Numbered from the stretch's first letter, positions 1-9,428 are shown. The stretch: DNA of 64,000 nucleotides from Erwinia sp. E602 (GCF_018141005.1 NZ_CP046582.1:248001-312000), one strand, 5' to 3'. Program-made: numbers and translations. Notes: generated by a model from the sequence alone, not told the origin.

Positions 1-45
1 GCACCGGCAGAGGCGCAAGGTTGATGTTGAAAACGAGCTAATAAA

Positions 46-77
46 ACGGGCGGCTTCTACGGGCTGCCCGTTTTTTT
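46..77. terminator. Bidirectional rho-independent terminator downstream of the iolR-like gene
   Basis: A 9-bp stem with one mismatch (ACGGGCGGC pairing with GCTGCCCGT) is followed by seven T on the plus strand. On the minus strand the stem is followed by TTTTATT, so it can also end the regulator transcript. The 45 bases before it probably hold the 3' end of a plus-strand gene cut by the window edge. Frame 1 stops at 22-24 and frame 3 at 39-41; I cannot tell which is real. Confidence 0.7.
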
Positions 78-914
78 CTACTTCGCGTTGTTCAGCGCCA
101 GCGACACCGCCAGCGTCTGTGCCAGGCACAGCGAGGCGACCTGCGAACGGAAGCCGTCGACCTGCGCTTCGCGTACCACAAAGCAGACGTCGCTGAAGGC
201 GGCCAGCGGGCTGACCTGGCTGTCGGTAATGGCGATCTGATGCGCACCGCGCTTGGCACCCAGCTCAACCAGCTCTACCGCCTCGCGGGCGTACGGCGAA
301 TAGCTGATGGCAATCACCACGTCTTTCGGGCTGACCATGCTCAGCTGCTCGGCAAACATCCCGCCCAGCCCGTCGATCAGGAACGCGCGGCGCTCCAGGT
401 GGCGCAGGGCATAGGTGAGGTAGGAGGCAACGCTGAACGAGCGGCGCAGGCCGATGATGTAGATATTATCCGCCTCATCGAGCATTTTTACCGCTTTTTC
501 CAGCTGCTCCGGATTGACCTGCATCGCCAGCTGCTGCAGCGCCTGCGAGTTCACCATGGTAAACACGTTAAGGATCTCCGCCGGGCTTTCCGGTGCGGCC
601 GGCGTTTCGTCGCTGGCGGTCTGGCGGAACAGGCGGGCACGTTCGGTGTAGTTAACCGTCTCTTCCATCAGGTGCTGGCGAAACACCTGCTTCATTTCAT
701 TAAAGCCGCTGAAGCCAAAGGCGTTCGAGAAACGGATCAGCGTTGATGGCGGTACGTCGGCCTGCTGGGCGATGGAGGCGACGGTATCAAAGGCGATGCT
801 GTTGCTGTTGTCGAGAATGTAGCGAGCTACCTGCTTCAGGCGTTTGCTGAGGGTGTCGTAACGGCGACGAATGTCGTCCTGTAACAGGGAAAGTTGCGTC
901 GGGTTGTTGCTCAT
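78..914 (-). CDS. iolR: RpiR/MurR-family transcriptional regulator, probable IolR repressor of the inositol genes
   Basis: The 278-residue protein has the RpiR layout. An N-terminal helix-turn-helix domain (about residues 1-80, recognition region VPPSTLIRFSNAFGF) is followed by a C-terminal SIS sugar-phosphate-binding domain (about 120-260, with the IIGLRRSFSVA loop). RpiR regulators usually repress sugar catabolic genes and respond to a phosphorylated intermediate. Its position beside iolC and iolD suggests it controls them, as the RpiR-type IolR does in Salmonella; the inducer would then be a phosphorylated inositol breakdown product (inference). The ATG at 914 is preceded by a weak GAGA ribosome site. 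Three fimbrial genes on the same strand separate it from iolC. Confidence 0.75.
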   Translation of the reverse strand: MSNNPTQLSLLQDDIRRRYDTLSKRLKQVARYILDNSNSIAFDTVASIAQQADVPPSTLIRFSNAFGFSGFNEMKQVFRQHLMEETVNYTERARLFRQTASDETPAAPESPAEILNVFTMVNSQALQQLAMQVNPEQLEKAVKMLDEADNIYIIGLRRSFSVASYLTYALRHLERRAFLIDGLGGMFAEQLSMVSPKDVVIAISYSPYAREAVELVELGAKRGAHQIAITDSQVSPLAAFSDVCFVVREAQVDGFRSQVASLCLAQTLAVSLALNNAK

Positions 915-934
915 TCACGTCTCGCTGATGGGTT

Positions 935-959
935 AACATTTCATTTGTTCGCTATTTTA
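935..959 (-). promoter_or_regulatory. Putative iolR promoter with candidate autoregulatory operator
   Basis: On the minus strand a TAAAAT -10 element (954-959) has GTGAAA 16 bp upstream as a weak -35. Just downstream, near the expected start site, is AAATGAAATGTT (935-946). The same 12-mer occurs ahead of iolD at 6207-6218, so it may be an IolR operator and the gene may regulate itself. This rests on motif sharing only. The rest of the 915-1116 gap shows no gene. Confidence 0.4.
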
Positions 960-1116
960 CCAGATGAACAAAAAATTTCACTTGCTGAGGAATTAACCGC
1001 CTTTTATTTCATCAGGATGGGAATTGGTTCACAAAAATGCAACTTTTGCCTTGTTCGTGCAGCAGCCTGCGGCGATCTGTTTCAAAATAGCTGCACTCGG
1101 GTGCATTTCGTACGGA

Positions 1117-2160
1117 CTACAGATTAGTGATAATCAGCGTGGCTGAACCGGTAAACGGCCCGGTCGCGGGCGTTTTTCCGCTGCCTACCACGGCAAAGGT
1201 CACGCTGTCGCTGCCCTGGCCGTTGACCAGCCGGGTTTTAAAGCCGTCATTTGGCGTTACGGTCAGATTCTGATACTGCATCACCACGCCAATATCGGGA
1301 TTAGAGGTTTTAATCGCGTCACTGAAGCCCGCGGGCTCAGCAGCAAGGCTGACTTTGATATCCTGGGTGAGCGTGGTATTGCATTTGTAGGTTAACGCAC
1401 GCTCCGCCCGATACACTGAGCCGGCGGCAGACGTGCTGACCAGACTGCTGTCGATGTTACCAAAAGGAACCAGAATGGTTTGGCCGCCGTTAATGCGGCA
1501 CTCGACCGGTACGGGGATCACGGTCTGCTGAGTGACTAAGCGATAGATGGGAATGGTTGCCGGGCTGCCCTTATACACATAGCGGTACAGGTTGGCCAGT
1601 TCAATGCCGCCGGGAAAGAACAGCGCACCGCCTAATATGGTTCTGCGCAGGCGAAAGTTAACGGTGCCGGCATTACCAACAAGTGCTCTGCCTAAAGCGG
1701 TGACCCCGTTCGCGCCAGGACCTGCCTTTGCTGAAGAATCGTAGATATCCGTGAAGGGAGACGAGATGTTTTTCGTGTTGTACAGATCGATTTTTATATT
1801 GTAATCAATATCCTCATTTAATCTGTAATATTCTGATGAAAGGTTGGACGGGGGGCTGGATACCTCTGATTTAAAATAATGAGCCCCATTTTCTCCGTGC
1901 TCGGAGTAACACCAGCCTGGATAGTTTTCTGGAATAGTATGAAAAGCCACGCTGCCGGTGCTGCCTGGCTGATTTGACGTAAACGATGCGGTGCCTAACG
2001 TAATGCTTAAAATATTCATTGGATCGGCCCAGCACCCGCCATCCGGCATACCGGGAGGTCTGGCCGGAACGGCTTCTGCTGCGTTGGCTGATAGCGCCAT
2101 TACGATAACGGCCGCCATATATTGAGCAGATATTAACTTTCGTGACTGAGCAATAATCAC
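1117..2160 (-). CDS. Fimbrial tip adhesin-like protein (two-domain pilin)
   Basis: I place the start at a GTG (2160): AAGGA lies six bases upstream, and the first residues then form a signal peptide (charged start, hydrophobic AAVIVMAL, cleavage after ANAAEA). An open frame continues upstream but would overlap the minor pilin gene. The precursor is 347 residues. The N-terminal part (to about 200) looks like a variable receptor-binding domain with a Cys pair. The C-terminal part looks like a pilin domain: a Cys pair (VECRINGG and YKCNTT) and the typical beta-strand ending SATLIITNL. It is the last gene of a chaperone-pilin-adhesin set, 44 bp after the pilin. What it binds cannot be predicted. 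Confidence 0.65.
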   Translation of the reverse strand: MIIAQSRKLISAQYMAAVIVMALSANAAEAVPARPPGMPDGGCWADPMNILSITLGTASFTSNQPGSTGSVAFHTIPENYPGWCYSEHGENGAHYFKSEVSSPPSNLSSEYYRLNEDIDYNIKIDLYNTKNISSPFTDIYDSSAKAGPGANGVTALGRALVGNAGTVNFRLRRTILGGALFFPGGIELANLYRYVYKGSPATIPIYRLVTQQTVIPVPVECRINGGQTILVPFGNIDSSLVSTSAAGSVYRAERALTYKCNTTLTQDIKVSLAAEPAGFSDAIKTSNPDIGVVMQYQNLTVTPNDGFKTRLVNGQGSDSVTFAVVGSGKTPATGPFTGSATLIITNL

Positions 2161-2204
2161 GGTTATTCCTTCTTTATCATTGATGATTCCGTTGCCGTAA
2201 TGAT

Positions 2205-2690
2205 TTACTGAAAAGCGACCATCAGCGTGGCTGACGCCTGAAAGCTGCCGGTTTTCGCTTCGCTGTCGGGGGCGAAAATGGGAGCCGCGGTCAGCACCAT
2301 GCTGTTGGCCGGTTTTGGCAGTGAAAACCACTGATTAAGCCGGAGGGCGGTACCCTCTTTATAAAGACGGATCCCCAGCCCGTCGAGACTGGTGGCCAGC
2401 ACGTCGTTAGCAAAACCCTCTTCACCAAAAACCCGCATACTCAGCGCCTTATCGCCGGCGTTGCCACTGCACGTCAGCCGGTAGTCCACGTTCTTTATCG
2501 CCTTGCCATTGGCCGCTGTGGTAAACGTATTATTGAATTCCACCTCAATCACCTTGCCGTGATTAAACTGACAGACAGGCGGGCTGATGACCGTGCCGCT
2601 GAATTCGACCTGTGTGGCTCCCTGCTCAGCGGCGGCACAGGCCAGGCTGACCCCTGCGGCCAGCAGGGGGAGTAATATCCGTAAATACAT
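2205..2690 (-). CDS. Minor fimbrial subunit (chaperone-usher type pilin)
   Basis: The 161-residue precursor has a signal peptide ending near CAAAEQ. It then shows the classic pilin pattern: FSGTVISPPVC near the mature N-terminus, a second Cys in YRLTCSG about 40 residues later, and a C-terminal beta strand ending ATLMVAFQ. These are the hallmarks of subunits assembled by donor-strand exchange. The length suits a minor or adaptor subunit. It lies 87 bp after the chaperone and 44 bp before the adhesin-like gene, so the three are probably cotranscribed. Confidence 0.75.
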   Translation of the reverse strand: MYLRILLPLLAAGVSLACAAAEQGATQVEFSGTVISPPVCQFNHGKVIEVEFNNTFTTAANGKAIKNVDYRLTCSGNAGDKALSMRVFGEEGFANDVLATSLDGLGIRLYKEGTALRLNQWFSLPKPANSMVLTAAPIFAPDSEAKTGSFQASATLMVAFQ

Positions 2691-2777
2691 GGTGGCTCCT
2701 GGGTAAAATCTGCATTAGCGCGTGCTGAACATGCCGCGCCGGGCGGCGCATCGGTGCCAGCCTGTGACCGTACGGCA

Positions 2778-3545
2778 TCAGCCTTTCGGTACCCGGTTGC
2801 TAATCACACTGCAGCGCCGTGCTTCACAGCGGAAGGCGATCTCCGGGCGGCCGCCATAGTCGTTCAGATAGGTCAGCACCGGTGTGTTGCCATAGTCAGC
2901 GGCTTTGCCGGGCAAGGTTTCGCTGGCGGCGGGAGCCAGCATCAGCGGCGTAAAGCCAGGCACTGCCTGCCCCTGTGCGCGGCTCTGCGCCTCGACCAGC
3001 GTAATATAGTAGGGGCTGGGATTGCGGATCTGCAGGCGGTCACCCTGCTGCTCCAGCACCAGCTGCGTATGCCACGGCGTGGCCAGTTCACCCGGCGGTG
3101 CTTTCAGCGCTGCCGGGCGGTAAAACACCTTAATGCGGTTTTGCAGTGCAATATTCAGCGTATTGGGTGACGAATGACGGGGTGGGATTTCGCGCAGGTT
3201 GAGCCAGAACAGCGTTTCCCGATCCTGGCGCAGCAGGCTGGCGGCCGGCAGCCCCCGAATTTTTATCTGGCTTTGCGCCCCGGGTTCAATGCGCTGTATT
3301 GGCGGCAGCAGCAACAGTGGCCCGTGGATTTTCTTTCCCTGTTCATTCTCAATCCATCCCTGGGCCAGATAAGGAGCATGTTGATTCTGATTATTCACCA
3401 GCAGGCTGGCGGAAGATTTTTCGCCATTAAAAATGACCCGACTTTGCTGCAGCGCGATGGCCGCCTCAGCGGGGCAGGTGATAACAATCAGCGCTAAGAG
3501 TAAAGCCGCTGCTGGCGCATTATTATGGCGCGGCCTGATATGCAT
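2778..3545 (-). CDS. Periplasmic fimbrial chaperone, PapD family
   Basis: The 255-residue precursor has a signal peptide (hydrophobic AAALLLALIVIT, cleavage near CPAEA). It then has the two immunoglobulin-like domains of PapD chaperones. Diagnostic segments are SRVIFNGEKSSASLLVNN (first strand with the conserved Arg), RETLFWLNLREIPP, and NRIKVFYRP with the conserved Lys of the subunit-binding cleft. It caps pilin subunits in the periplasm and hands them to an outer-membrane usher. No usher or major pilin is encoded here. The start is supported by AAAAGG nine bases upstream. Confidence 0.85.
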   Translation of the reverse strand: MHIRPRHNNAPAAALLLALIVITCPAEAAIALQQSRVIFNGEKSSASLLVNNQNQHAPYLAQGWIENEQGKKIHGPLLLLPPIQRIEPGAQSQIKIRGLPAASLLRQDRETLFWLNLREIPPRHSSPNTLNIALQNRIKVFYRPAALKAPPGELATPWHTQLVLEQQGDRLQIRNPSPYYITLVEAQSRAQGQAVPGFTPLMLAPAASETLPGKAADYGNTPVLTYLNDYGGRPEIAFRCEARRCSVISNRVPKG

Positions 3546-3795
3546 AAAATAAGACCTTTTGATTTATTATTCAGCAGCAGGCTGCGACTGTCTGATTTTT
3601 CAGTTCTGTTACTGGAGGAAAAAATAAATATATCAGGGGGAGGGATTATAATGTCGATTTGCGTCTGCTGAAACCGGCTTGCGTTAATATTATCTTCTTC
3701 GATATTTTTTTTGTATTTCCGGGTTCTCGTTGATTTTTTAAGGATAAATATATCGCGAATTTTATGAATCTGGTTTGAGATGTTGTAGGCAGGAT

Positions 3796-3827
3796 AAAAA
3801 AACAGAGACAGGCCAGGGCCTGTCTCC
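3796..3827 (-). terminator. Rho-independent terminator of iolC
   Basis: A perfect 10-bp stem (GAGACAGGCC with GGCCTGTCTC) is followed on the minus strand by TGTTTTTTT, 30 bases after the iolC stop. It separates the iolC transcript from the fimbrial genes. The rest of the 312-base gap (3546-3857) is clearly more AT-rich than its surroundings. It probably holds the fimbrial promoter, but I see no clear -35/-10 pair and no gene. Confidence 0.85.
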
Positions 3828-3857
3828 GTGATATTCACAGCAGGTGACGAGTGTGAA

Positions 3858-5783
3858 TTACTTCAGCGGACGCGCCTCGCGCCAGTAGCCAATCAGCGTC
3901 AGGTAGTTGCTTTTCACGGCGGCGATAAGCGCGGCGTCGTCAATTTCACCGTGCAGCCACTGGCGTGACGGCTGGCCGAAGATGGTGCGGCCGACCGCGA
4001 AGCCTTTCACCCATTTGGCATCGGCTGCGTTGGCAAAACCGGCTTTCAGCTGCGCTTCCGGTGCGTCCAGGCCCAGCAGCAGGACGCCACGGCAGTGCGG
4101 ATCGTTGTTCTCGATCAGGTCGCTGATGCCCGCCCAGCTGGCCGGTGTCAGCGGTGGCAGCTTCCACCAGTCAGGCTTGATGCCCATACCGTAGAAGTGC
4201 TCAACGATAGTCAGATAGTGCTGCTCAGATTTATCGGCGTTGCTCTCCGGCAGGATCACTTCCAGCAGCAGCTCATGGCCGGACTTGTTGCAGCCGTTCC
4301 AGACGTCCAGCACCAGATCGTCCTGCTCTTTGCGCAGTTCGGCGCTGTCCTGCGGGTGGTAGAACACCAGGCATTTCACCACGTGTTCCTGCGGCCAGTT
4401 AACCAGCTGGGAGCCGATGTTACCGTGCTCCAGACGCAGCGGACGCGAGCTTGGCAGCTCGATCGGGCGGCCAATCCACCAGTTTTTACCGGTAATAGCG
4501 TTCAGCGCCGGCTGGCCGTAGGTGGTATCCGCCAGAATGCCGCTGTGGCCGTTGTCCAGACCGGCCTCTTTCGCCGCTTCCTGTGCGCCCTGCAGCAGCA
4601 GGGTTTTCAGTTCCGGAATGCGCGAATCATCAAGGCCGACTTCTTTCGCCATATCGGCCAGCTGTTTGCGGTGGTCGAAGGCGAAGATGCACAGATCGTC
4701 CCATGCCGCATGTTTGCGGGTGGTGACCCGGTGCAGATGGTTGAGACGCTTATCAAGATCCGGGCGCTTCACCGCTTCATGGCGGCTGAGGAAGTCGTCC
4801 AGCTCCTCTTTGGTTGGCATCGCCGGGGCGCAGCCGTGGCGGGAAACCACCAGCGCGCCGCAGGCGTTGGCGTAGCGGCAGGCCTGCTCCCAGCTTTCGT
4901 CGTTCAGCCAGCCGCGCAGCAGGCCGGACATAAAGGCGTCGCCCGCACCGAGCACGTTAAGCACGTCCACGCGCACGCCGGTCTGCAGCTCGGTCTCTTC
5001 CCAGCTGTCCGGGATCTCACCCTCGAACACCACGCAGCCCAGCGGACCGCGTTTGCACACCAGCGTGGCTTTGGTGGTTTTACGCACGTTTTTCAGCGCG
5101 GTGAGGCTGTCGGTGCTGCCACCGGCAATGTGGAACTCTTCTTCCGTACCGACCACCAGGTCGAAGAAGTGCAGTACTTCCTGCAGCTGAGCGGTAACGG
5201 CGTCGGATTCAACAAAACGGGTTTCGCCGTCACCCAGTGAGGTCAGGCCCCACAGCACCGGACGGTAGTCAATATCCAGTGCGGTGCGCAGGCCGTGACG
5301 GCGGGCAATCTCCAGCGCTTTCAGCACCGCAGCGCGGGTGTCCGGGTGCGACAGGTGGGTGCCGGTGATCGCCAGCGCGCGTGCCGATGCAATGTACTCT
5401 TCCTGAATGTCGTCTGGCACCAGGCCCATATCGGCACATTTTTCACGGTAGAAGATCAGCGGGAAGGTCTCCTGATCCTTAATGCCGAGAATAACAAGGC
5501 CGGTCAGACGATCTTTATCGGTGATCAGGCTCTGAGTGTCGCAGCCGACGCGCTGCAGCTCTTCACGCAGGAAGCGGCCCATATGTTCGTCACCGACGCG
5601 CGCCAGCATGCCGGACTTCAGCCCCTGGATGGCGGTGCCGTAAGCGACGTTACCGGAGGAGCCGCCGAGATATTTGGCAAAGCTGGTTTCATCTTCCAGG
5701 CGCGCACCGATCTGCTGGCCATAAAGGTCGACGGCGATGCGCCCGATACAAATCACATCAAGCCGCTTCTGTTGTGTACTCAT
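3858..5783 (-). CDS. iolC: Bifunctional 5-dehydro-2-deoxygluconokinase / phosphogluconate aldolase-like fusion (IolC-DUF2090)
   Basis: The 641-residue protein fuses two domains. Residues 1-325 are a PfkB-family kinase: the GGSSGNVAYG substrate region is near 40-49 and the GAGDAF anion-hole and catalytic-base motif is at 279-284 (Asp282). Residues about 335-641 are a DUF2090 domain, annotated in such fusions as the 2-deoxy-5-keto-gluconate-6-phosphate aldolase. Together they would phosphorylate 5-dehydro-2-deoxygluconate and cleave it to dihydroxyacetone phosphate and malonic semialdehyde. This covers the IolC and IolJ steps, so no separate iolJ is needed. The gene diverges from iolD and has its own promoter and terminator. 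AGAAGGA lies upstream of the ATG. Confidence 0.9.
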   Translation of the reverse strand: MSTQQKRLDVICIGRIAVDLYGQQIGARLEDETSFAKYLGGSSGNVAYGTAIQGLKSGMLARVGDEHMGRFLREELQRVGCDTQSLITDKDRLTGLVILGIKDQETFPLIFYREKCADMGLVPDDIQEEYIASARALAITGTHLSHPDTRAAVLKALEIARRHGLRTALDIDYRPVLWGLTSLGDGETRFVESDAVTAQLQEVLHFFDLVVGTEEEFHIAGGSTDSLTALKNVRKTTKATLVCKRGPLGCVVFEGEIPDSWEETELQTGVRVDVLNVLGAGDAFMSGLLRGWLNDESWEQACRYANACGALVVSRHGCAPAMPTKEELDDFLSRHEAVKRPDLDKRLNHLHRVTTRKHAAWDDLCIFAFDHRKQLADMAKEVGLDDSRIPELKTLLLQGAQEAAKEAGLDNGHSGILADTTYGQPALNAITGKNWWIGRPIELPSSRPLRLEHGNIGSQLVNWPQEHVVKCLVFYHPQDSAELRKEQDDLVLDVWNGCNKSGHELLLEVILPESNADKSEQHYLTIVEHFYGMGIKPDWWKLPPLTPASWAGISDLIENNDPHCRGVLLLGLDAPEAQLKAGFANAADAKWVKGFAVGRTIFGQPSRQWLHGEIDDAALIAAVKSNYLTLIGYWREARPLK

Positions 5784-5915
5784 ACCTGTTTTTTCCTTCT
5801 GTGATATCCCCTCAGACCTGCCGCGATGCGGATGATGTCGGGGTGAGCCGATTCTGTTGAGCGTTTACGGCTGAGCGGGGCGCTACCCGTTCACACTGTA
5901 ATCTGACATAGCCGG

Positions 5916-5944
5916 AGTATGAGGAATAAAAATTCCAAGTTCAA
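5916..5944 (-). promoter_or_regulatory. Putative iolC promoter containing a GGAA-N6-TTCC palindrome
   Basis: On the minus strand TTGAAC (5939-5944) and CATACT (5916-5921) are separated by exactly 17 bp. That spacer contains GGAATTTTTATTCC (5923-5936 on the plus strand), an uninterrupted palindrome. The form GGAA-N6-TTCC is that reported for RpiR-type IolR in rhizobia. A repressor bound there would block RNA polymerase directly. The -35 and -10 each match consensus at four of six positions. Confidence 0.5.
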
Positions 5945-5945
5945 T

Positions 5946-6261
5946 ATGAAATGAAATTATTGCCCCAAAAATGTGAGGTGGTTAAAACTCTTGCACCCAT
6001 GGATTCACCACCGGCGCGGTTGCAGGCGTTTCAGCTGTTACAGGAGTTGTGAGCGGTATCTCAACTTTGCAATGGCAAATCAGCGAACATACTGAAATGA
6101 AATGATTTTCTCCCTGGTGGCGGTGAGTTGCTGCGGACGTTTCATTTTTCCCTCCCAGGCCCCCCTTTCCCACCCCGTTTCATCGCAGAATTTGATCTCA
6201 CTCGCAAAATGAAATGTTTCTTCTGGAATCCTATTTAGTGAAAAAAATATTTGTTTATAAT
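5946..6261 (+). promoter_or_regulatory. iolC-iolD divergent control region with repeated TGAAATG motifs and the iolD -10 element
   Basis: The 586-base gap between iolC and iolD holds no convincing gene. TGAAATG occurs at 5947-5953, 6093-6099 (within CTGAAATGAAATGATTTTC) and 6210-6216 (within AAATGAAATGTT, 6207-6218). A perfect TATAAT lies at 6256-6261 with only a weak -35, suggesting that iolD transcription starts near 6268 and depends on regulation. TTTCACTT follows the -10 and also occurs near the iolR promoter. Which motif a regulator reads cannot be settled from sequence. Confidence 0.45.
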
Positions 6262-6369
6262 CCCCTCACGTTTCACTTATAGCTGTCGCCGTTGAACGCT
6301 GCGGACGACCAGAACTGCGAACCCCGGCGGACCTGATGATGTGGCCGCCGCTAAGAACAGGAAGAGCAA

Positions 6370-8310
6370 ATGGGCAAGATCAGATTAACTACGGCACAGG
6401 CTCTGGTCAGATTTCTGGACAACCAGTATCTGTCGGTAGACGGCGTTGAAACCCGGTTTGTGAAGGGCGTTTTCGCCATCTTCGGTCACGGCAACGTGCT
6501 GGGCTTAGGCCAGGCGCTGGAGCAGGACAGCGGCGACCTGGTGGTGTATCAGGGCCGTAACGAGCAGGGCATGGCCCACGCTGCTATTGGTTACGCCAAG
6601 CAGAAGCTGCGCCGTGAAATCATTGCCTGTACCTCTTCCGTTGGCCCGGGTGCCGCAAACATGATCACCGCGGCGGCTACCGCTACCGCTAACCGCATTC
6701 CTTTATTACTGCTGCCGGGCGACGTATTCGCCACCCGCCAGCCGGACCCGGTGCTGCAGCAGATTGAGCAGAGCCACGATCTGAGCATCAGCACCAACGA
6801 CGCCTTCCGCGCCGTCAGCAAATACTGGGACCGCGTCAGCCGCCCGGAACAGCTGATGACCGCCTGTATCAGCGCCATGCGCGTACTGACCGATCCGGCT
6901 GAAACCGGCGCGGTCACGATTTCACTGCCGCAGGATGTGCAGGGTGAAGCCTGGGACTTCCCGGACTACTTCTTCCAGAAGCGCGTGCACCGTCTTGAGC
7001 GCCGCCTGCCGACCGAAGGCCAGCTGGCCGATGCGCTGAAGCTGATCGCCGGTAAAAAACGCCCGATGATCATCTGCGGCGGCGGGGTGAAGTACTCCGG
7101 CGCAGGCGCGGCGCTGCAGGCGTTTGCCGAGCGTTATAACATCCCGTTTGCCGAAACCCAGGCCGGTAAAGGCACCCTCGTTTCCGATCACCCGCTGAAC
7201 GTCGGCGGCGTGGGCGAGACCGGTTGTCTGGCGGCTAACCTGCTGGCAAAAGAGGCGGACCTGGTGATCGGTATCGGCACCCGTTACACCGACTTCACCA
7301 CCGCGTCCAAGTGGATCTTCCAGCATCCGGACGTCAGCTTTGTGAACGTCAACGTCAGCAACTTTGACGCCTACAAGCTTGATGCAGTGCAGGTGGTGGC
7401 GGATGCCCAGGAAGCGCTGAACGCGCTGACCCTGCGCCTTGCGGACACCGGCTTTAAAAGCGGCTGGGGCGAGCAGATCGGCCAGGCACAGAGCAAGCTG
7501 CTGAAAGAGACCCAGCGCGTCTACTCGGCGGTCTACAGCGAACAGGACTTTGTGCCGGAAATTGCCGACCACATCGACCGTGAAGCGCTGTTTGCCGAGT
7601 TTAACCGCCTGACCGGTTCGTTCCTGACCCAGAGCAGCGTGCTGGGCACGCTTAACGAGCACCTCCCAAAAGACGCGGTGATCGTGGCGGCGGCGGGCAG
7701 CCTGCCGGGCGACCTGCAGCGCATGTGGCGCACCAAAGATTACAACAGCTATCACGTCGAGTATGGCTACTCCTGCATGGGTTACGAGGTCAACGCTTCG
7801 CTCGGCGTTAAGCTGGCCGAACCGCACCGTGAGGTCTACACCTTTGTCGGCGACGGCTCGTTCCAGATGCTGCACTCCGAGCTGGTCACCTCCATCCAGG
7901 AAGGAGCCAAGATCAACGTGGTGCTGCTGGATAACATGACTAACGGCTGCATCAACAACCTGCAGATGGAACACGGTATGGACAGCTTCACCACCGAGTT
8001 CCGCTTCCGTGATGCGGAAACCGGCAAGCTGAACGGTGGTTTTGTGCCGATCGACTTCGCGGCGATTGCGGCGGGCTACGGCTGCAAAACCTACAAAATT
8101 ACCACTCTGGCAGAGCTGCAGGCGGCGCTGATCGACGCGCAGAAGCAGACGGTGTCGGTGCTGTTTGACATCAAAGTGCTGCCAAAAACCATGATTCATA
8201 AGTACTTCAGCTGGTGGCACGTTGGCGGTGCCCGGGTTTCCACCTCAGAGCGCGTAGACGCCGTGGCCCGTAAGCTGGATGAACATATTGAACAGGCACG
8301 TAAGTATTAA
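6370..8310 (+). CDS. iolD: 3D-(3,5/4)-trihydroxycyclohexane-1,2-dione acylhydrolase (ThDP-dependent)
   Basis: The 646-residue enzyme belongs to the thiamine diphosphate family related to acetolactate synthase. The N-terminal domain has [13 protein letters not shown] with the ThDP-activating Glu65. The C-terminal domain has the cofactor motif beginning GDGSF near residue 494 and ending at the NMTN segment. In inositol catabolism it opens the six-membered ring dione to 5-deoxyglucuronate. The length matches the family. The start is supported by AGGAAG eight bases upstream. It is the first gene of the rightward operon iolD-iolG-TIM barrel-iolE. Confidence 0.95.
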   Translation: MGKIRLTTAQALVRFLDNQYLSVDGVETRFVKGVFAIFGHGNVLGLGQALEQDSGDLVVYQGRNEQGMAHAAIGYAKQKLRREIIACTSSVGPGAANMITAAATATANRIPLLLLPGDVFATRQPDPVLQQIEQSHDLSISTNDAFRAVSKYWDRVSRPEQLMTACISAMRVLTDPAETGAVTISLPQDVQGEAWDFPDYFFQKRVHRLERRLPTEGQLADALKLIAGKKRPMIICGGGVKYSGAGAALQAFAERYNIPFAETQAGKGTLVSDHPLNVGGVGETGCLAANLLAKEADLVIGIGTRYTDFTTASKWIFQHPDVSFVNVNVSNFDAYKLDAVQVVADAQEALNALTLRLADTGFKSGWGEQIGQAQSKLLKETQRVYSAVYSEQDFVPEIADHIDREALFAEFNRLTGSFLTQSSVLGTLNEHLPKDAVIVAAAGSLPGDLQRMWRTKDYNSYHVEYGYSCMGYEVNASLGVKLAEPHREVYTFVGDGSFQMLHSELVTSIQEGAKINVVLLDNMTNGCINNLQMEHGMDSFTTEFRFRDAETGKLNGGFVPIDFAAIAAGYGCKTYKITTLAELQAALIDAQKQTVSVLFDIKVLPKTMIHKYFSWWHVGGARVSTSERVDAVARKLDEHIEQARKY

Positions 8311-8417
8311 GACTGAATAGTTTCATCGTTTTATTTTGCTGTCCTTTTTATCTCTAGCCGGGTGCCGGCGGCGTGTAACCGCCGGCCCTGCTTCCCCCTA
8401 CAATCAAAGGAAATATT

Positions 8418-9428
8418 ATGACGCTTAAACTCGGTGTTATCGGTACCGGCGCTATCGGCCAGGAACACATCCGTCGCTGCAGTAAGGTCCTCCAGGGCGC
8501 GCAGGTCGTGGCCGTTTCTGACATCAACGTGGACGGTGCCAAAGCGGCGCTGGCGCGTATCGGCATTGAAGCAGAGGTGTTTGCCAACGGCCACGACGTG
8601 GTCAACTCGCCGAACGTTGACGCGCTGCTGGTCACCTCCTGGGATCCCACCCACGAAGAATTTACCCTGTCAGCCATCGCGGCCGGCAAGCCGGTGTTCT
8701 GCGAAAAGCCGCTGGCGATGTCTGCCGAAGGCTGCCGCCGGGTGGTTGACGCCGAGATTAAGTTTGGTAAGCGTCTGGTGCAGGTAGGCTTTATGCGCCC
8801 CTACGATTCAGGCTACCGTGCGCTGAAGCAGGTGATCACCAGCGGTGAGATCGGCGAGCCGCTGATGCTGCACTGCGCGCACCGTAACCCGACCGTGCCG
8901 GAAAGCTACACCACCGATATGGCGATCACCAACACGCTGATCCACGAGCTGGACGTGCTGCGCTGGCTGACCGAAGACGATTACAAGTCGGTGCAGGTGG
9001 TGTTCCCACGCTCCACCTCGAAAACCCACGCCAGACTGCGCGATCCGCAGGTGGTGCTGTTTGAAACCCGTAAGGGCATCCGCATTGACGTCGAAATCTT
9101 CGTCAACTGTGCCTACGGTTATGACATCCAGTGTGAAGTGGTCGGTGAAGAGGGGATTGCTAAGCTACCCGAGCCGTCTGCCGTGCAGATGCGTAAAGAC
9201 GCCAAACTGTCGACCGCGATCCTCACCGACTGGAAGGATCGCTTTATCGATGCTTATGACGTTGAGTTACAAGCCTTTATCAATGATGCCACCGCTGGCA
9301 AGCTGACCGGGCCATCCGCCTGGGACGGCTATGCTGCTTCTGTCGCTGCCGACGCCTGCCTGAAAGCGCAGGAAAGCGGTGCGATTGAGCCGGTGGAACT
9401 GCCGCAGCGCCCGGCGTTTTATAACTAA
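8418..9428 (+). CDS. iolG: Inositol 2-dehydrogenase (Gfo/Idh/MocA family)
   Basis: The 336-residue NAD-dependent dehydrogenase has the N-terminal Rossmann motif [12 protein letters not shown] (residues 9-20) and the family motif CEKPLAM near 98. The C-terminal half carries the catalytic His region ([11 protein letters not shown]). It oxidises myo-inositol to 2-keto-myo-inositol (scyllo-inosose), the first pathway step. AAAGGA precedes the ATG at good spacing. It lies 107 bp after iolD with no terminator between. Confidence 0.92.
   Translation: MTLKLGVIGTGAIGQEHIRRCSKVLQGAQVVAVSDINVDGAKAALARIGIEAEVFANGHDVVNSPNVDALLVTSWDPTHEEFTLSAIAAGKPVFCEKPLAMSAEGCRRVVDAEIKFGKRLVQVGFMRPYDSGYRALKQVITSGEIGEPLMLHCAHRNPTVPESYTTDMAITNTLIHELDVLRWLTEDDYKSVQVVFPRSTSKTHARLRDPQVVLFETRKGIRIDVEIFVNCAYGYDIQCEVVGEEGIAKLPEPSAVQMRKDAKLSTAILTDWKDRFIDAYDVELQAFINDATAGKLTGPSAWDGYAASVAADACLKAQESGAIEPVELPQRPAFYN

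Noticed and set aside
3494..3838. 114-codon minus-strand frame upstream of the fimbrial chaperone
   Set aside because: It runs through the iolC terminator and overlaps the chaperone; the composition is that of an AT-rich spacer.
5982..6173. 63-codon minus-strand frame in the iolC-iolD gap
   Set aside because: No ribosome site, and it lies over the divergent control region.
6922..8220. 432-codon open frame opposite iolD
   Set aside because: GC-rich third positions of iolD suppress stops on the other strand. iolD itself is unmistakable.
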